Shown: positions 10,825-18,946 of the stretch, piece by piece
Layout: every line of letters starts with the position of its first letter
How positions within the stretch are numbered: the stretch's first letter is position 1
Source: JANQOH01 sp965201155
GTDB taxonomy: Bacteria > Pseudomonadota > Alphaproteobacteria > UBA7887
Length of the DNA stretch: 64,000 bases
Direction of reading: 5' to 3'
NCBI GenBank assembly: GCA_965201155.1
Contig: OZ241752.1
Coordinates: forward strand, 1,302,001-1,366,000
Position numbers and translations under genes: made by a program
Notes under the pieces: model-generated
Database searches by the model: none
The model's input: the letters and a program-made list of their open reading frames with translations, nothing else
Told to the model about the DNA's origin: nothing

Positions 10825-11412
10825 TCAATCGAGATCGGCGGCGAGCGAGGCGCGGGTCTCCGCACTCAACACCGCCATATGCCCATAGATGGGGTGCAAA
10901 ACGGCGACGGCAACCACCTGGGAGGGGTCCCGGAATGCGTGGGCCATTGCGTGCTCCAGAGGGAAGTGGAGGAAATGCACCGCCGACGCCTTGCCGGAGT
11001 CGGTGGTGCGTTCGACATCTTCCTCCGGTTTGGCGGGGACGCTCGAATTGCCAATCTGCAGGGTGATGGCGCGTTCAATGCCGCCGGCTTTTCCCAGGAA
11101 TTGTTCGCGCCGCTCCCGGTTGTCTATTTCGAACATCAATGTCGCCACCAGTTCGGATCCGTTGGGGATCAACGAATTGTAAGCGGCCAGTTCCTCGACG
11201 ATCTGCTCTTCGCCGCCCTTTTCAGCGTAGAGCATTTCGTGAACCTGCATCCACATGGTCTCGCGGTTTTCGAAGCTCAGCGAAGCATGGGGACCGAGTT
11301 CGACGCGGCGAATGCGGCGCAGGGCGGACAGGGCGCGGCGCTTGTCGCGGCGGACGCGGCCATAATCGTCCATGGGCATGATGTCTGCCCGGGTGAGGAG
11401 CGGTGCGGCCAT
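10825..11412 (-). CDS. DUF3501 family protein
   Basis: 195 residues, matching the DUF3501 pattern throughout: LTRADIMPMDDYGRVRRDKR at the start, then FENRETMWMQVHEMLYAEKG and a C-terminal YGHMAVL stretch. Its biochemical role is not known to me, but the gene is repeatedly found with a heterodisulfide-reductase-like Fe-S protein and a rubrerythrin, as here, suggesting a shared redox or peroxide-handling function. The start ATG overlaps the Fe-S gene stop (TGATG around 11410-11414), so the two are translationally coupled. The ribosome site must lie inside the Fe-S coding region. Confidence 0.88.
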   Translation of the reverse strand: MAAPLLTRADIMPMDDYGRVRRDKRRALSALRRIRRVELGPHASLSFENRETMWMQVHEMLYAEKGGEEQIVEELAAYNSLIPNGSELVATLMFEIDNRERREQFLGKAGGIERAITLQIGNSSVPAKPEEDVERTTDSGKASAVHFLHFPLEHAMAHAFRDPSQVVAVAVLHPIYGHMAVLSAETRASLAADLD

Positions 11413-12752
11413 CAGATATCTCCGTAAGCGCGTGCCACCAGCTCGATGGGGTGGTGGGCGCGTTCGATGGTCAGGGGGGCGTCGGAGAGGCGCTCCATTC
11501 CCTGACGCAAATGCTCGCCGGCCAGCGGGCATTCGGAAACGAGAAACGCCTTGCCGGAATTGAGGGCCTTGCGGGCGGCGGGGCGGCCCACCTTCAGCGC
11601 GGTTTCGAAATAGCGGGTCTTGACGCCCCAGGAACCGCCATGGCCGGAGCAGCGCTCGATGATTTCGAGGTCATGGTCGGGTATCAGACGCAACATTTGC
11701 ACGGCCCTGGCGCCGATATTCTGCGCGCGCGCATGGCACGCCATATGCACGGCGATGCCGCCTTCCAGGGGTTTGAGTCCCGGCGCAAGACCTTCGGATT
11801 CCGCGATATTCACGACATATTCGGTGATGTCCTGCGTATGCGCGGCGAGGCGGGCGACGTTGGGGTCGTCGGGCAGGATGAGGGGCCATTCCTTCTTCAG
11901 CATCAGCGCGCAGCTTGGCACGAGCGCCACTATGTCACGCCCGTCGTCGATATGCGGAACCAGTGCGGCGGCGGTGCGCTGCGCGCGGGCGGCTACGTCA
12001 TCGAACGCGCCCTGTTCGAGTTGCGGCATGCCGCAACAGCCGGGATAGGCGGCGACGGTATCGACGCCGTTGCGGCGCAGCACCGACTGCGCGGCAGCGC
12101 CGACGTCCGGATTGTTGAAATTTGCGAAACAGGTTGCGTAGAGCGCTGCCTTGCGTCCGTGCGCGGGGGCGGCGGCGCTGACCGGCGGCGCCTGCCGGGC
12201 GCGTTTGACGAACGTCCTGGCGTGGAATTTCGGCAGCGCTGCTTCCGGATGAATGCCCGCGAATCTGTCCAGCAAGGGCCGCGTGAGGCGGTTGTTCGTA
12301 TCAGTCGCCCAATTGGCGAGGGGCGCGACAGCGCCGGCGAGCCTGCCATTGCGGTCGGTCTTCGCCAGTTCGCGGTCGGCGAACGGAGTGCCGTTCCTGG
12401 CGCGCTCGGCGGAGCGATAGCGCAGCATCAGGTGCGGAAAGTCTATGTTGAATTCGTGCGGCGGCACATAGGGGCAACTGACCATGAAGCACATGTCGCA
12501 CAGGGTACAGGCATCGACCACCGGGCCGAACGCATCGCTGTCCACGGAGTCAAGCTCGCCCGTTTTCGACTCGTCGATGAGATCGAACAGGCGGGGAAAA
12601 CTGTCGCACAGGTTGAAACAGCGGCGGCAGCCGTGACAGACATCGAACACGCGCCGAAGTTCGCCGTCGATTTGATCTGTGTCGTGAAATGCAGGGTCGG
12701 TGTGGTCAAGGGGCGCGCGCTGAGGGGCGCGCAGCCCGCCTTCGGCAGCCAT
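11412..12752 (-). CDS. Heterodisulfide reductase-like Fe-S oxidoreductase (CCG domain)
   Basis: 446 residues. The N-terminal ferredoxin-like part has two cysteine clusters (VCHGCRRCFNLCDSFP and ACTLCDMCFMVSCPYVPP, within about residues 38-95), expected to bind two 4Fe-4S centres. Two cysteine-rich CCG-type modules follow, around YPGCCGMPQ and ERCSGHGGSWG. This is the GlpC/HdrD architecture: a cytoplasmic or membrane-associated electron carrier. Partner proteins are not certain, but the rubrerythrin upstream and the coupled DUF3501 downstream make a recurrent trio in which this protein probably supplies electrons. A terminator-like hairpin separates it from the rubrerythrin gene. Confidence 0.88.
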   Translation of the reverse strand: MAAEGGLRAPQRAPLDHTDPAFHDTDQIDGELRRVFDVCHGCRRCFNLCDSFPRLFDLIDESKTGELDSVDSDAFGPVVDACTLCDMCFMVSCPYVPPHEFNIDFPHLMLRYRSAERARNGTPFADRELAKTDRNGRLAGAVAPLANWATDTNNRLTRPLLDRFAGIHPEAALPKFHARTFVKRARQAPPVSAAAPAHGRKAALYATCFANFNNPDVGAAAQSVLRRNGVDTVAAYPGCCGMPQLEQGAFDDVAARAQRTAAALVPHIDDGRDIVALVPSCALMLKKEWPLILPDDPNVARLAAHTQDITEYVVNIAESEGLAPGLKPLEGGIAVHMACHARAQNIGARAVQMLRLIPDHDLEIIERCSGHGGSWGVKTRYFETALKVGRPAARKALNSGKAFLVSECPLAGEHLRQGMERLSDAPLTIERAHHPIELVARAYGDI

Positions 12753-12796
12753 GTGTCAGCCTCTTTCTGCCGCCTGTGGGCGCGTTGGGTGCAGGG

Positions 12797-12823
12797 AAAC
12801 CCCGCGGACACGCCGCGGGGTTT
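12797..12823 (-). terminator. Terminator or attenuator hairpin after the rubrerythrin gene
   Basis: An 11-bp perfect stem (AAACCCCGCGG at 12797-12807, CCGCGGGGTTT at 12813-12823) with a 5-base loop. On the minus strand it reads hairpin then GTTTCCC, so the U-tract is short. It sits 10 bases after the rubrerythrin stop and 44 bases before the Fe-S gene start, and would lower expression of the downstream genes relative to rubrerythrin. Confidence 0.65.
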
Positions 12824-12833
12824 GTCGAGGGGA

Positions 12834-13250
12834 TCAGTCGAGGGTATCGAGCGCGCGCTGAAAGCGCCCGGCGTGAGATTTCTCGGCTTTGGCGAGAGTT
12901 TCGAACCAGTCGGCGATTTCGTCGAATCCCTCTTCGCGGGCGGTGCGGGCCATGCCCGGATACATGTCGGTGTATTCGTGGGTTTCGCCGGCGATTGCCG
13001 CCTGCAAGTTGGCCGAAGTATTGCCGATCGGCTCGCCGGTGGCCGGGTCGCCGGTTTCGGCGAGATATTCAAGATGGCCGAATGCGTGTCCGGTTTCGCC
13101 TTCCGCGGTGGAACGGAAGACGGCTGCAACATCGTTGTATCCTTCGACGTCCGCCTTCTGGGCGAAGAACAGATAGCGCCGGTTGGCCTGTGATTCACCG
13201 GCAAACGCGGCCTTGAGATTTCCTTCGGTCTTGGTTCCGCCTAGCGCCAT
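12834..13250 (-). CDS. Rubrerythrin (ferritin-like diiron domain, no rubredoxin domain)
   Basis: 138 residues: only the ferritin-like four-helix domain, without the C-terminal rubredoxin module of classical rubrerythrin. Diiron ligands are visible in the FAGESQANRRYLFFA, AEGETGHAFGHL, AIAGETHEYTDMYP and AKAEKSHAGRF motifs (ExxR/ExxH pattern). Rubrerythrins reduce hydrogen peroxide in the cytoplasm, taking electrons from an iron-sulfur protein; since the rubredoxin domain is missing, the downstream Fe-S oxidoreductase could take over that role. Good ribosome site (GGAGGATGTC before ATG). Upstream is a promoter with an Irr-like box, and irr itself is the next gene. Confidence 0.93.
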   Translation of the reverse strand: MALGGTKTEGNLKAAFAGESQANRRYLFFAQKADVEGYNDVAAVFRSTAEGETGHAFGHLEYLAETGDPATGEPIGNTSANLQAAIAGETHEYTDMYPGMARTAREEGFDEIADWFETLAKAEKSHAGRFQRALDTLD

Positions 13251-13278
13251 GACATCCTCCAGTGGTTAGGGCGGGAGT

Positions 13279-13307
13279 CATATGGGCAGGGTAGCGGGGC
13301 CTGTCAA
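13279..13307 (-). promoter_or_regulatory. Probable rubrerythrin promoter
   Basis: On the minus strand a perfect -35 TTGACA (13307-13302) is followed after 17 bases by CATATG (13284-13279) as a poor -10, about 28 bases before the rubrerythrin start codon. The weak -10 with a consensus -35 suggests that expression depends on a factor bound just upstream, where the Irr-like box lies. Confidence 0.45.
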
Positions 13308-13310
13308 CAG

Positions 13311-13327
13311 ATTAGAATGATTATTAT
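13311..13327. promoter_or_regulatory. Irr-box (ICE)-like site upstream of rubrerythrin
   Basis: ATTAGAATGATTATTAT resembles the alphaproteobacterial iron-control element, an imperfect palindrome with TTAGAA half-sites: the left half is intact, the right half is degraded. It lies just upstream of the -35 of the rubrerythrin promoter, the position expected for activation rather than repression, and next to the irr gene. The consensus is recalled from the literature, not computed. Confidence 0.4.
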
Positions 13328-13344
13328 ATAAAACTCATCTTCCA

Positions 13345-13773
13345 TCATGAGTCGGCGGGATGCAGCCGCACGATCACATCGACGCGACCAACGCGGCGTC
13401 CGCGCGGCGGTGCCGGCAGCTCGGCGAGGGCGATGGCGTCGACCGGGATATCTGTCAGCCGGCCGCTTTCCTCGTCATAGAAATGGTGGTGGTGGGCGGT
13501 GTTGGTATCGAACCGGACACGGCCCGGCGCGACGACGATTTCACGCAGGAGCCCGGCGCTGACGAAGCGGTGCAGCGTGTTGTACACGGTCGCGGTGGAA
13601 ACGCGGGTTCCGGCGGCGAGGGCTTCGGCGTGGAGGGTTTCGGCGGACAGGTGCCTGTTGCCGCCGGTCATGATGAGCCGTGCGAGAGCAATTCTCTGGC
13701 GGGTCGGGCGCATTCCGAGACTTCGCAGCAGGGCGGCGGCGTCGAATTCGGGTTGTACCGGGAGTGTCGTCAT
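13345..13773 (-). CDS. irr: Iron response regulator Irr (Fur family)
   Basis: 142 residues. The Fur winged helix covers about residues 10-85 (RPTRQRIALARLIMTGG, then VSTATVYNTLHRFVSAGLLRE). The HHHHFYDEE motif is where rhizobial Irr has its heme-responsive histidines. The ending DVIVRL and the lack of Fur's CxxC zinc motifs also favour Irr over Fur or PerR. Irr controls heme synthesis, iron storage and peroxide-linked genes according to heme status. The start ATG at 13773 leaves an 8-base gap to the nitronate monooxygenase upstream, so it may be transcribed from that gene's promoter. Its stop lies 94 bases from the rubrerythrin start. Confidence 0.87.
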   Translation of the reverse strand: MTTLPVQPEFDAAALLRSLGMRPTRQRIALARLIMTGGNRHLSAETLHAEALAAGTRVSTATVYNTLHRFVSAGLLREIVVAPGRVRFDTNTAHHHHFYDEESGRLTDIPVDAIALAELPAPPRGRRVGRVDVIVRLHPADS

Positions 13774-13781
13774 TGCGCGCG

Positions 13782-15179
13782 CTAGTCCCCGGTTTGCAGG
13801 CGTTCGATCAGTTCGCGCACGGTGGGAATGTGGCCGTTGTCGTAGAAGGGGTCGAGGGCGAAACGATAGGCGCTGTGGCCGGCGAACATCAACTGGTTGT
13901 CGATGTCTTCGCCATGGCTGATTTCCTGCAGGGTCTTCTGGATGCAATAGCTGCGCGGGTCGGCCTTGCGGCCCGTGGAGTGTCCTTCGCCCTGCGACCA
14001 GTTGCTGAAATTGCAGGCGCTGAGGCATCCCATGCAGGCGACCTGGTCAGCATGAATTTCCGCCGCCTTTTCGGGTTCGACGAAGATGAGCGTCCGGTCG
14101 GGGGTGCGCAAGGCGGAGCTGTAGCCCCCGGCGGCCCAGACATCCACCTGGGCGCGGTCGATTTCGGTCAGATAGACGGTGCGTTTGCGGGGACCGAAAC
14201 TGTAGGGCGCCTGATGGGCGCCGACGATTTCGGTAGTGAACGCGACCTGGCGGCGGGCGCGCGCCTTGAGTTCGCCCAGAAAGGCATTGTTGACCGCTGA
14301 CGACCAGAAGCCTGTCGGGCTATGGCGGTTGAGGCTGATATCGCCTTCCATGAGCGAGCGCAGGCGGGTTTTCCAGGCGTCGGAGATGGGGCTTTCGACG
14401 GTCAACAGCGGTCGGGTCCCGAATTGGAAGGCGATGGGGCCGAGATCGGGGTTATCGATCCAGTCCTCCCACTCGCGCAGGTACCATACGCCGCCGGCCA
14501 TGAAGATGGGGACGTTATCAAGTTTGAAGCCGTTCATGAGGCGGCGGAGTGCGACGACGCGGGGAAGCGGGTCTTCGGGCGCTTCCGGGTCTTCGCTGTT
14601 GGAGAGGCCGTTATGGCCGCCGGCGCGCCACGGGTCTTCATAGACAATGCCGCCGAGCAGATCCGGAAACTTGTGGTAGGCGCGCTTCCACAGCGCCCGG
14701 AAAGCGCGCGCGGATGAAACGATGGGGTAGTACCAGACCTTGAACCGGGTGGCGATTTCGGCGATCCGATAGGGCATTCCGGCGCCGCAGGTGACGCCAT
14801 GGACCAGCTCTCCGGCCTGTTCGAGCACGCCTTCGAGCACGCGCACGGCGCCGCCCATTTCCCACAGCACGTTCATGTGGATGCGGCCTTTGCCGCCGGC
14901 TGTTTCGTGAGCGATCCGGGCCTGTGTGACGCCGCCCTTGATGGCGTAGGCAACGAGTTCGTCATGGCGTTCGCGGCGTGTGCGGCCGCGATAGACGACG
15001 GGGATAAGCCCGCCATCGGCGTCGTGGGCGTCGGCATTGACGCCGGAGAAAGTGCCGACGCCGTCCGACGCGGCCCACGCGCCCGAACTGATGCCGTTCG
15101 ATACCGAGATGCCCTTGCCGCCTTCAACCAGCGGCAGGACTTCCCGGCCCGACAGGACGATCGGATTGAGCGCTTTCAC
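13782..15179 (-). CDS. Nitronate monooxygenase family flavoprotein (2-nitropropane dioxygenase-like)
   Basis: 465 residues, FMN-binding TIM-barrel family. Visible motifs include GGKGISVSNG at the N-terminus, HMNVLWEMGG, THGVTCGAGMPYRIAE-like text around residue 130, VYEDPWRAGGHNG, IFMAGGVWY and AFQFGTRPLL, the usual flavin-phosphate region. The long C-terminal part (from about residue 340) adds a Cys motif, ACMGCLSACNFSNW, found in a long alphaproteobacterial subgroup. The family oxidises nitronates or related compounds, but the substrate of this longer form is not established. Start is a GTG at 15179 without a strong ribosome site. irr follows 8 bases after its stop. Confidence 0.78.
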   Translation of the reverse strand: MKALNPIVLSGREVLPLVEGGKGISVSNGISSGAWAASDGVGTFSGVNADAHDADGGLIPVVYRGRTRRERHDELVAYAIKGGVTQARIAHETAGGKGRIHMNVLWEMGGAVRVLEGVLEQAGELVHGVTCGAGMPYRIAEIATRFKVWYYPIVSSARAFRALWKRAYHKFPDLLGGIVYEDPWRAGGHNGLSNSEDPEAPEDPLPRVVALRRLMNGFKLDNVPIFMAGGVWYLREWEDWIDNPDLGPIAFQFGTRPLLTVESPISDAWKTRLRSLMEGDISLNRHSPTGFWSSAVNNAFLGELKARARRQVAFTTEIVGAHQAPYSFGPRKRTVYLTEIDRAQVDVWAAGGYSSALRTPDRTLIFVEPEKAAEIHADQVACMGCLSACNFSNWSQGEGHSTGRKADPRSYCIQKTLQEISHGEDIDNQLMFAGHSAYRFALDPFYDNGHIPTVRELIERLQTGD

Positions 15180-15324
15180 GACAATTCACAATCTACTTTC
15201 GCCAAGTGGCAACATGGCGCGCCGCGATGCACTGCTGCGGGCCGCAAGGCTGATATATGGCGCGGGTGGCCGGGATTACCAGCCCCCCCGCCGGCGCGCG
15301 CGGCGTCAGAAAATCGTGGCCGTA

Positions 15325-17454
15325 TCAACTTGCCGCCTTCTCGCCCTCGGACAGGTCGGCGCCGGTTTCCTGATCTACTGCCTTCATGCTGAGGCGGACC
15401 TTGCCGCGTTCGTCGACGGCGAGCACTTTCACTTTCACCTTGTCACCTTCGGTGACCACGTCGCGTACGGTCTTGACGCGGCGGGGTGCCAGCTCGCTGA
15501 TATGCACGAGGCCGTCGCGCGTGCCGATGAAATTCACGAAGGCGCCGAAATCCACAACCTTGACCACTTTGCCGTCGTAGATTTCTCCCACTTCCGGTTC
15601 CGCCACGATGTCGCGGATCCATTTGATTGCGGCCTCGCTGGCTTCGGAGGAAACGGCGGAGACCTTGACAGTGCCGTCATCGTCGATGTCGATCCGCGTG
15701 CCGGTTTCCTCGGTGATCTCGCGGATGACCTTGCCGCCGGTGCCAATGATCTCGCGGATTTTATCGCGCGGCACGGTAATGGTGGTGACGCGCGGCGCAT
15801 TCTTGCTCACATCATCGCGCGAGTGCGACAGGGCGGCAGCCATTTCGCCGAGGATATGAAGGCGCCCCTCCCGCGCCTGTTCGAGCGCGGTTTGCATGAT
15901 CTCCTCGGTGATTCCGGTGATCTTGATATCCATCTGCAGGGAGGTGACACCGTTTTCGGTGCCGGCCACCTTGAAGTCCATATCGCCGAGATGGTCTTCG
16001 TCGCCGAGAATGTCGGACAGCACGACGAAGGAGTCGCCTTCCTTGATGAGACCCATGGCGATGCCGGCGACAGCCCGGCGCAGCGGCACGCCGGCGTCCA
16101 TCATCGACAGGGACGCACCGCATACCGTCGCCATGGATGACGAGCCGTTCGATTCCGTGATCTCGGAGACGACCCGGACAGTGTAGGGGAAGTCATTCTT
16201 TTGGGGCATCAGCGGGTTGAGGGCGCGCCAAGCGAGTTTTCCGTGGCCGATTTCCCGCCGCCCCGGCGCGCGCAGGAAGCTGGCTTCGCCGACGGAATAG
16301 GGCGGGAAATTATAGTGCAGCATGAAGTGCTGGCGGTATTCGCCTTCCAGCGCATCGACGATCTGTTCGTCCTGGCCGGTGCCGAGTGTCGTGACGACCA
16401 GCGCCTGGGTTTCGCCGCGGGTGAACAGTGCGGAGCCGTGGGCGAGGGGCAGCACGCCGACTTGCGCCGAGATGGGGCGCACGGTTCGGGTATCGCGTCC
16501 GTCAATTCGCAATCCGGTTTCGAGCACGGCGCCGCGCACGACAGATTTTTCGAGCATCTTGATTTCGCCCTTGACGGCGGATTCGTCGGCGTCCTGCTCG
16601 GCCATGGCGGCCTCTACTTCGCTGCGGACGCGCTCCACGGCCTCGACCCGGGTCTGCTTGTGGGTTTCACTGTAGGCGGCCCGAAGCTTGTCCTGTGCGA
16701 GTTCCGAGACGGCGGTTTTCAGGGCGTCCGAAACCGCTTCTTCCGGTACGGCAGGCAGTTCCCAGGGTTCTTTCGCGCATCGTTCGGCGAGGCCGACGAT
16801 GGCGTCGATGACCGGCTGCATTTCGCGGTGGCCGAACATGACGGCTTCCAGCATTTGCTGTTCGCTGAGTTCCTGCGCTTCGGATTCGACCATCAGGACG
16901 CCGTTTGCGGTGCCGGCCACCACGAGGTCGAGCTCGCTGCTCTCAAGGTCCCCGGGGGTGGGGTTGAGCACAAAAGCGCCGTCCACAAAGCCGACGCGGG
17001 CACCGGCCACGGGACCAAGAAAGGGGATGCCGGAGATGGTGAGGGCGGCTGACGCGCCGATCATCGCCGGAATGTCGGGGTCGTTGTCCAGATCGTGCGC
17101 GAGGACGGTGCAGATAATCTGTGTTTCGTTGCGAAATCCGTTGGCGAAAAGTGGCCGGACGGGGCGGTCGATGAGGCGGGAGGTCAGCGTTTCCTTGTCG
17201 CTGGGGCGTCCTTCGCGCTTGAAGAAGCCGCCCGGAATCTTGCCGGCGGCATAGCTTTTTTCCTGATAGTTCACGGTGAGCGGAAAGAAGTCCACGCCGG
17301 GTTTGGGTCCGCGCTGCGCAACGGCGGTGCACAGCACGGTGGTTTCGCCGTAGGTGACGAGCACGGCGCCATCGGCTTGCCGCGCCAGGCGGCCAGTTTC
17401 GAGCGACAGCGGTCTGCCGCCCCATGTCAGTTCCTTGCGGTGGATGTCGAACAT
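15325..17454 (-). CDS. pnp: Polyribonucleotide nucleotidyltransferase (PNPase)
   Basis: 709 residues, full length. Two RNase PH-like cores are present (N-terminal PLTVNYQEKSYAAGKIPGGF; second core with LAHGSALFTRGETQ and SSSMATVCGASLSMMDAGVP), then a KH domain (about 555-615, IREIIGTGGKVIREI) and an S1 domain (about 625-690, VGEIYDGKVVKVVDFGAFV). It degrades RNA 3'-to-5' by phosphorolysis in the cytoplasm and normally docks on the RNase E degradosome. It is the last gene of the rimP-nusA-infB-truB-rpsO series; a hairpin in the rpsO-pnp spacer resembles the processing site that controls pnp in other bacteria. Confidence 0.98.
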   Translation of the reverse strand: MFDIHRKELTWGGRPLSLETGRLARQADGAVLVTYGETTVLCTAVAQRGPKPGVDFFPLTVNYQEKSYAAGKIPGGFFKREGRPSDKETLTSRLIDRPVRPLFANGFRNETQIICTVLAHDLDNDPDIPAMIGASAALTISGIPFLGPVAGARVGFVDGAFVLNPTPGDLESSELDLVVAGTANGVLMVESEAQELSEQQMLEAVMFGHREMQPVIDAIVGLAERCAKEPWELPAVPEEAVSDALKTAVSELAQDKLRAAYSETHKQTRVEAVERVRSEVEAAMAEQDADESAVKGEIKMLEKSVVRGAVLETGLRIDGRDTRTVRPISAQVGVLPLAHGSALFTRGETQALVVTTLGTGQDEQIVDALEGEYRQHFMLHYNFPPYSVGEASFLRAPGRREIGHGKLAWRALNPLMPQKNDFPYTVRVVSEITESNGSSSMATVCGASLSMMDAGVPLRRAVAGIAMGLIKEGDSFVVLSDILGDEDHLGDMDFKVAGTENGVTSLQMDIKITGITEEIMQTALEQAREGRLHILGEMAAALSHSRDDVSKNAPRVTTITVPRDKIREIIGTGGKVIREITEETGTRIDIDDDGTVKVSAVSSEASEAAIKWIRDIVAEPEVGEIYDGKVVKVVDFGAFVNFIGTRDGLVHISELAPRRVKTVRDVVTEGDKVKVKVLAVDERGKVRLSMKAVDQETGADLSEGEKAAS

Positions 17455-17476
17455 CGGATGTTTTTTCCTTCAAACT

Positions 17477-17503
17477 GCCGCGGCCGCCCTGTGCGGCTGC
17501 GGC
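17477..17503 (-). promoter_or_regulatory. rpsO-pnp spacer hairpin (possible RNase III or autoregulation site)
   Basis: An 11-bp stem with one wobble (GCCGCGGCCGC at 17477-17487 against GCGGCTGCGGC at 17493-17503) lies 22 bases upstream of the pnp start, just before the AAGGAA ribosome site. In E. coli the same spacer holds a terminator and an RNase III-cleaved stem through which PNPase represses itself; equivalence here is inferred from position. Confidence 0.4.
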
Positions 17504-17644
17504 CTGCCACCGATATCGGCGGCTGCCCGTTCGGATTGAACGGCGCGATTTGTTGCGGTGCAGGCCAGCCGGTTTGCTGCCGCACCTGCAATGAGCACGG
17601 GCGTGCCGCGCGGGAGGCAGGCCGGAGCGCCCGCCGGCGGCCTG

Positions 17645-17914
17645 CTAGCGGCGCAGGCCGAGTCGTTCGATGAGTGATTGATAACGGGCGGTGTCGCGGC
17701 CGCGGATGTAGTCGAGCAGACGCCGCCGCTGGCTCACCAGCTTGAGGAGGCCGCGGCGGGAATGATTGTCCTTGCGATGCACCTTGAAATGTTCGGTCAG
17801 ATTGGTGATGCGTTCGCTCAGCACGGCGACCTGCACTTCCGGCGAGCCGGTATCGCCCTCTGTACGGGCATACTCCGTCATCAATTCCGTTTTGCGTTCG
17901 GCAGTTATCGACAT
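17645..17914 (-). CDS. rpsO: 30S ribosomal protein S15
   Basis: 89 residues, the standard length. The S15 fold signature is clear: MSITAERKTELMTEYARTEG, then TGSPEVQVAVLSERI, LTEHFKVHRKDNHSRRGLL and RRLLDYIRGRD. It binds 16S rRNA early in assembly of the small-subunit platform. The ATG at 17914 is preceded by an AAGAGGACAAG ribosome site; the open frame extends upstream to 17956 without family similarity. The rpsO-pnp order is widely conserved. Confidence 0.97.
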   Translation of the reverse strand: MSITAERKTELMTEYARTEGDTGSPEVQVAVLSERITNLTEHFKVHRKDNHSRRGLLKLVSQRRRLLDYIRGRDTARYQSLIERLGLRR

Positions 17915-17967
17915 CTTGTCCTCTTTTGTCTTCCGAAACCTGCGCCGACCGGCCACAGGGGCTGGGG

Positions 17968-18930
17968 TCAGTCATTGAATACGCGCACGGGGTGTACGCC
18001 GCCGTGCCGCAACTCCGCCAGCGCGACGGGTTTGCCCGCGAACTGGGTCCATAATGCGCCGTCAGCGATCGGCTCACCATTCGGCGTGACAGGCGCGCGC
18101 ACCAGCGGCACGGCCTGGCCGCGCTTGAGACGATCGGCCTGGGCGGCATTGATGGTCAACTCCGGCAAGCTGGCGAGGCCGCGCGCCACGGGCATGAGGC
18201 AGCCCTGGAGGCCTTGATCGTCGAGGGTTTCCAATTGCGTGAGCGACACGGCGTGGTCGATACAGAACGGTCCGACGCGCGTGCGGCGCAGCGCTGTTAC
18301 ATGGCCGCAACTGCCGAGGGCGTGCGCGAGGTCGCGCACCGTCGCGCGGACGTAACTGCCCTTGCCGCATTGCATGGAAAACCGGGCGTGGTCCGCATCC
18401 GGGCATGATTCGAGCGCGAGGCTGTCTATGCGCACGAGGCGGGCGGCGAGGGGGACATCGCCGCATTCCCGTGCCATGTCATAGGCGCGTTTGCCGCTGA
18501 TCTTCACGGCCGAGAATACGGGCGGCGTCTGCATTACCTCGCCCGTGAATTGGGGAAGTTTTTCCCGTATAGCGTCGGCGTCAGGGCGGACGGAGCTGGT
18601 TTCGATGACCGCGCCGTCGGCGTCGTCGGTGCTGCGGCCTTCCCCCCAGCGCACGGTGAAGCGGTAGGTTTTCGCGCCTTCCACCACGTGGGGGACGGTC
18701 TTGGTGGCTTCGCCGAGGGCGATCGGCAGCACGCCGGTGGCCAAGGGGTCCAAGGTGCCCGCATGGCCGGCCTTGGCGGCCTGGAACAGGCTGCGCAGGC
18801 GCGCGACGGCGCGTGTTGACGTGATGCCTGCGGGCTTGTCGAGAATTACCCAACCGTTGACGACGCGGCCGCGACGGCGCCCGGCGCGTTTCATGGTGCG
18901 TCCGCTGGTTTGTTCACGGAGTTTGTTCAC
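17968..18930 (-). CDS. truB: tRNA pseudouridine(55) synthase
   Basis: About 320 residues. The catalytic aspartate lies in the AGHAGTLDPLATGVLPIALGE stretch (early third), followed by KTYRFTVRWG and YVRATVRDLAHALG motifs. It makes pseudouridine 55 in the T-loop of tRNAs. Two starts are possible: the GTG at 18930, which overlaps the rbfA stop (GTGA) and would couple translation, or the ATG at 18894, which gives a cleaner N-terminus (KRAGRRRGRVVNGW). The GTG is annotated because of the overlap, but it lies inside a 13-bp tandem repeat that can move the junction. rpsO follows 53 bases after its stop. Confidence 0.95.
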   Translation of the reverse strand: MNKLREQTSGRTMKRAGRRRGRVVNGWVILDKPAGITSTRAVARLRSLFQAAKAGHAGTLDPLATGVLPIALGEATKTVPHVVEGAKTYRFTVRWGEGRSTDDADGAVIETSSVRPDADAIREKLPQFTGEVMQTPPVFSAVKISGKRAYDMARECGDVPLAARLVRIDSLALESCPDADHARFSMQCGKGSYVRATVRDLAHALGSCGHVTALRRTRVGPFCIDHAVSLTQLETLDDQGLQGCLMPVARGLASLPELTINAAQADRLKRGQAVPLVRAPVTPNGEPIADGALWTQFAGKPVALAELRHGGVHPVRVFND

Positions 18931-18946
18931 CGGGTTTGTTCACCGG
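18908..18946. repeat. Three tandem copies of a 13-bp repeat at the rbfA/truB junction
   Basis: Unit GTTTGTTCACCGG occurs at 18908-18920 (last three bases GGA), 18921-18933 and 18934-18946. On the minus strand each unit contains GTGAAC, that is, a GTG start overlapping a TGA stop. Because 13 is not a multiple of three, the three copies present these in three different frames. rbfA ends and truB begins in the middle copy. Confidence 0.95.

Noticed and set aside
11403..13193. 596-residue plus-strand open frame
   Set aside because: Antisense shadow of the Fe-S protein and rubrerythrin genes, which have clear motifs on the minus strand.
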